Of a stretch of 64,000 nt of DNA, positions 61,507 through 64,000 are shown piece after piece. Source of the DNA: Nonlabens sp. (GTDB taxonomy: Bacteria; Bacteroidota; Bacteroidia; Flavobacteriales; Flavobacteriaceae); contig NZ_JAGYKG010000002.1 of NCBI RefSeq assembly GCF_018401815.1, positions 473,465-537,464 on the forward strand, read 5' to 3'. How positions within the stretch are numbered: position 1 is the stretch's first letter; each line of letters opens with the position of its first letter. The notes beneath the pieces are model-generated. The model saw nothing but the letters and a program-made list of their open reading frames with translations. It made no database searches and was not told the DNA's origin. Position numbers and translations under genes: made by a program.

Positions 61507-62259
61507 ATGGTCAATTTAATTATAGCAGTTGTTTTAGGTCTTGCAATCCTAGTTCTATTAGCGATATTCATTAATAGGATCCCTAAAAAATTACACCCAA
61601 TTATAATTGTAGTATTGCTAGGTATAAGTGGCTTTTTTGGATATAAATTATTTAAATCTATTGAAGAACCAGTAAAATTTGAAGCAGCAAAAGAAGAGCG
61701 TTACAAAGAAGTGGTCGCTCAATTAATTCTCTTAAGAGAAGCACAAAATGCTCATAAGACGATTACAGGGAATTATAATGACGATATTCTTAAATTATCT
61801 CGTTTTATAGACACTGCAAAATTTGCCTTAACCCAAAAACGAGACAGTACGATTATAGATGAAGTGCGCAACATTAAATTTAGACTGCGTGCGGATGACC
61901 CTAACGGGTACAAAAAAGAAATAACCCTTACCGATACTTTAGGCTTTACATCAGTTAAAGACTCCCTCTTTAGTAAAGTTGACGTTTCACAATTATTGAA
62001 ATACAACATAGAAGGAGCTCCTGGTTCGATAGAACTAAAGACAGGAGTTGTATTTGATAAAGAAAATAGAATACCTGTTTTCGTTGCGGTAGCACAAAAA
62101 AAGGATATTCTTTTCGACCAGCCTGAAAGATTGGTAAATCAAGAATTAGAGATGAAAAGCGTAGAAGGTATTGATGGCCCAACCATTTTTGTAGGTAGCC
62201 TTGAAGAAATTACTACTAGTGGAAACTGGCCAAGACAGTATGCACTCAACGAAAAATAG
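61507..62259 (+). CDS. Membrane protein of unknown function (250 residues)
   Basis: Two N-terminal transmembrane segments (about 3-22 and 31-48) are followed by a helical basic stretch and a soluble domain with strands (YKKEITLTDTLGFTSVKDSL, ENRIPVFVAVAQKKDILF). I do not recognise a family. The end overlaps the DUF3822 gene start by 20 bp, and rsmD overlaps that gene in turn, so the three form one operon. This conserved linkage suggests a shared process, but its nature is not shown. Confidence 0.65.
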   Translation: MVNLIIAVVLGLAILVLLAIFINRIPKKLHPIIIVVLLGISGFFGYKLFKSIEEPVKFEAAKEERYKEVVAQLILLREAQNAHKTITGNYNDDILKLSRFIDTAKFALTQKRDSTIIDEVRNIKFRLRADDPNGYKKEITLTDTLGFTSVKDSLFSKVDVSQLLKYNIEGAPGSIELKTGVVFDKENRIPVFVAVAQKKDILFDQPERLVNQELEMKSVEGIDGPTIFVGSLEEITTSGNWPRQYALNEK

Positions 62260-63013
62260 CCACACCGGCCATATAAAAAAACTGTCCGTTCTGATTCATC
62301 AGGATGGACTTTCTTTTTACACCTATGATCACATGGGTGTTTTAAATTCGTTGCACAAAGAGTTCAAACACCCAGCAAATCCTGTAGAGATTTTACAGGC
62401 CATAGAGGACTGCTTTACTAAAGAGGCTCTTTTAGATGAGGCTTTCGCAAAAACAACCCTAATATACCATCATAACATAGTTACCTCTGTCCCTGCTCTT
62501 TTATACCATGATGACCACGCAGTAGATTATCTTAAATACAATGCGAGAATCATAGAAACAGATGTGTTAAGTGTCGATAAAAACGTAGGAAAATCAGGAG
62601 TTCATACCGTGTATATCGCCTTTGCTAATATCAATAACTATTTCTTTGAACGCTATGGTAGCTATGAATATTTCCATTACAGCTCTCGAATTCTAGAGTG
62701 TAGAGATACTTCAATAGCCACTTTACGACCACAGGTGTATCTTGATATTAAAAAAAAGCATTTTTACCTGACTATTTTTAAAAATGGAACGCTAGTGGCA
62801 CAAAACCTTTTTCCACATGATGCCATAGAGGATATTTTGTATTACACGATGTTTACCACACATCATAATGACCTCGACCCAGAAACTATGAAAATGATCT
62901 TGTGTGCTGAACTACAAGAAGAAAAATTATTTGACCTTTTATACACCTACGTGCGTGATGTCAGTTATATAGAAAATTATCCTAAATACTTAGAACACAT
63001 TGTATGCGTATAA
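62240..63013 (+). CDS. DUF3822 family protein
   Basis: From the ATG at 62240 the protein has 257 residues; an in-frame TTG at 62201 is less likely. The DUF3822 pattern includes KKLSVLIHQDGLSFYTYDH near the N-terminus, LIYHHNIVTSVPALLYHDD (about 74-92) and HTVYIAFANINNYFFERYGS (about 118-137). The fold may be related to FtsA/actin-type ATPases, but nucleotide motifs are not obvious. It is next to rsmD in many Bacteroidetes. A degenerate palindrome copy is at 62431-62444, read as A-F-A-K-T. Confidence 0.8.
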   Translation: MHSTKNSHTGHIKKLSVLIHQDGLSFYTYDHMGVLNSLHKEFKHPANPVEILQAIEDCFTKEALLDEAFAKTTLIYHHNIVTSVPALLYHDDHAVDYLKYNARIIETDVLSVDKNVGKSGVHTVYIAFANINNYFFERYGSYEYFHYSSRILECRDTSIATLRPQVYLDIKKKHFYLTIFKNGTLVAQNLFPHDAIEDILYYTMFTTHHNDLDPETMKMILCAELQEEKLFDLLYTYVRDVSYIENYPKYLEHIVCV

Positions 63014-63558
63014 TATCTGGAATACACAAAGGTCGTCGCATATCGGCACCCAAAAATTTACCTGTACGACCTACTACAGATATGTCCAAAGAGGCATTAT
63101 TCAATATTTTACGACATAAGATTCATATTCACGATATTAAAATGCTGGAACTTTTTGCCGGTAGCGGTAATATGTCTTATGAATTTTGTAGTCGTGGCGC
63201 TGCTAGTGCGATAGCAGTTGACCAACATTACCCTTGCATAGCCTTTATAAAAAAAACTGCAGAAGAATTGGATTTTCCAATCGACACCATAAAAGCAGAT
63301 GTATTTAAGTTCCTAGAAAAACACAAAGGGAAATACGACATCATCTTTGCAGATCCACCTTATGCGCTGGAAGAAGAAGAGTTTTTAAAAATACCCAATT
63401 ACGTCTACTCCAACGAGCTTCTTGCCGAAGACGGAATTCTTATTATAGAACATTCTAAACACACCTCACTAGCTACTCATGAGCATTTTGATAACGAGCG
63501 GCGCTATGGCGGTACAGTTTTTAGCTTTTTTGAAGGTCCTAGTAGTGAGGAAGAGTGA
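63004..63558 (+). CDS. rsmD: 16S rRNA (guanine-N2)-methyltransferase RsmD
   Basis: The 184-residue SAM-dependent enzyme methylates G966 in 16S rRNA. The SAM motif LELFAGSGNMSYEF (about 48-61) and the catalytic IIFADPPYAL (about 113-122, NPPY-type) are seen, plus the N-terminal MRIISGIHKGRRISAPK. It overlaps the preceding gene by 10 bp. Confidence 0.93.
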   Translation: MRIISGIHKGRRISAPKNLPVRPTTDMSKEALFNILRHKIHIHDIKMLELFAGSGNMSYEFCSRGAASAIAVDQHYPCIAFIKKTAEELDFPIDTIKADVFKFLEKHKGKYDIIFADPPYALEEEEFLKIPNYVYSNELLAEDGILIIEHSKHTSLATHEHFDNERRYGGTVFSFFEGPSSEEE

Positions 63559-64000
63559 TGGCAAACAACTGTAACTTCTAAAGCTAATGCCAGTAACCAC
63601 TGCAAGGCTTTATTATTTTTACTGGACTGTCCAGCGCTTTTCTTTCCTAAAATGAGAGCGCTTGCTTGCTAGAAGCCGGATGCTCCTAATTGATCAACTA
63701 TACAGAGATTACACTGCGATTGGTTCCTTCTATAGCCATGATCTTGTATGCTGAGGATTCCAAATCACCACTTGCATTTGACATTTTTGGGTGGTTCGTG
63801 CTAGTGACTTACTTAGTTTTATAGTTGATTCCAAGGAAGTGGCATTATCATCTGTCATAAAAACCGCTGTTACCTCCAGCCTTTGTATGGGCTTCTTTAG
63901 CTCCAGTTGCTTTTTATTAGGAGGAGTGGATCGAGCATATATAACCTGTTGGACACAATATAAACGTACGTAAATAAAACGTACAATAATTTGTTTTGTA
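63559..64000. other. About 440-bp stretch without a recognised gene at the window end
   Basis: Short open frames occur on both strands (for example a 28-codon frame on the minus strand at 63698-63784), but none has a family match or convincing start. I see no RNA gene or repeat. Confidence 0.5.

Noticed and set aside
63698..63784. 28-codon frame on the minus strand, MSNASGDLESSAYKIMAIEG...
   Set aside because: Too short to judge, with no recognised family or ribosome-binding context.

Overview
The window looks like chromosomal DNA of a marine Bacteroidetes bacterium of the family Flavobacteriaceae. A Nonlabens/Dokdonia-like genus is possible, but genus cannot be fixed from sequence reading alone. 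The indications are a low-GC genome, a PorQ subunit of the type IX secretion system (T9SS), three large secreted proteins ending in the gliding-motility-associated (type B) T9SS sorting domain, DUF4834/DUF2911/DUF3822 proteins, a fused isobutyryl-CoA mutase, and Bacteroidetes-type TAnnTTTG promoter elements. I see no rRNA, tRNA, insertion sequence, prophage or CRISPR array.

Layout. 1-4479 (minus strand): surface polysaccharide/membrane cluster (DUF4834 protein, YfhO-like protein, glycosyltransferase, start of a Wzx-type flippase). 4564-7274 (plus): outer-membrane transporter-like protein, GNAT-like protein, TPR membrane protein. 7367-10144 (minus): pyrR-pyrB-STAS-like-rnz. 10524-16049 (minus): rpsA, porQ-cmk and mtaB. 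16400-21915 (plus): miaE, ctaA, a tiny lysine-rich protein, a secreted esterase, a pRiA4 ORF-3-like protein and a nucleoid-associated protein. 22031-24920: an uncharacterised protein with protein-kinase-like motifs, divergent from an ABC transporter pair. 25001-33308: three tandem paralogous T9SS cargo proteins. 33480-39393: MarR regulator plus fatty-acid beta-oxidation genes. 39596-44264: MscS channel, unknown protein, M28 peptidase, SRPBCC/GyrI-like protein, crcB. 44420-45000: non-coding repeat island. 45022-48555 (minus): icmF. 48679-54437 (plus): lipoprotein serine hydrolase, PIG-L protein, a 37-residue membrane protein and a sodium:solute symporter. 54641-61396 (mostly minus): OsmC, DUF2911, TSUP, lytic transglycosylase, hydrolase, kdsB and a RecD-like helicase, with one small plus-strand acetyltransferase-like gene. 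61507-63558 (plus): membrane protein, DUF3822, rsmD.

The most striking signal is not a gene. The 14-bp palindrome GCTTTCGCGAAAGC occurs exactly 16 times in 64 kb, and 11 of those are the 16-mer CGCTTTCGCGAAAGCG. Chance would give far less than one copy. Copies are never closer than about 1.4 kb, never occur twice in one gene, and lie both between genes (7) and inside genes (9). Inside genes the usual reading is Ala-Phe-Ala-Lys-Ala, and in two unrelated exported proteins it forms the end of the signal peptide. One copy sits at the centre of a perfect 42-bp palindrome. Other points of interest are the kinase-like orphan next to an ABC transporter, the variable module number in the three tandem T9SS proteins, a duplicated structured repeat of about 160 bp plus a 56-bp tandem repeat near icmF, and two very small genes that automated ORF callers would easily miss.
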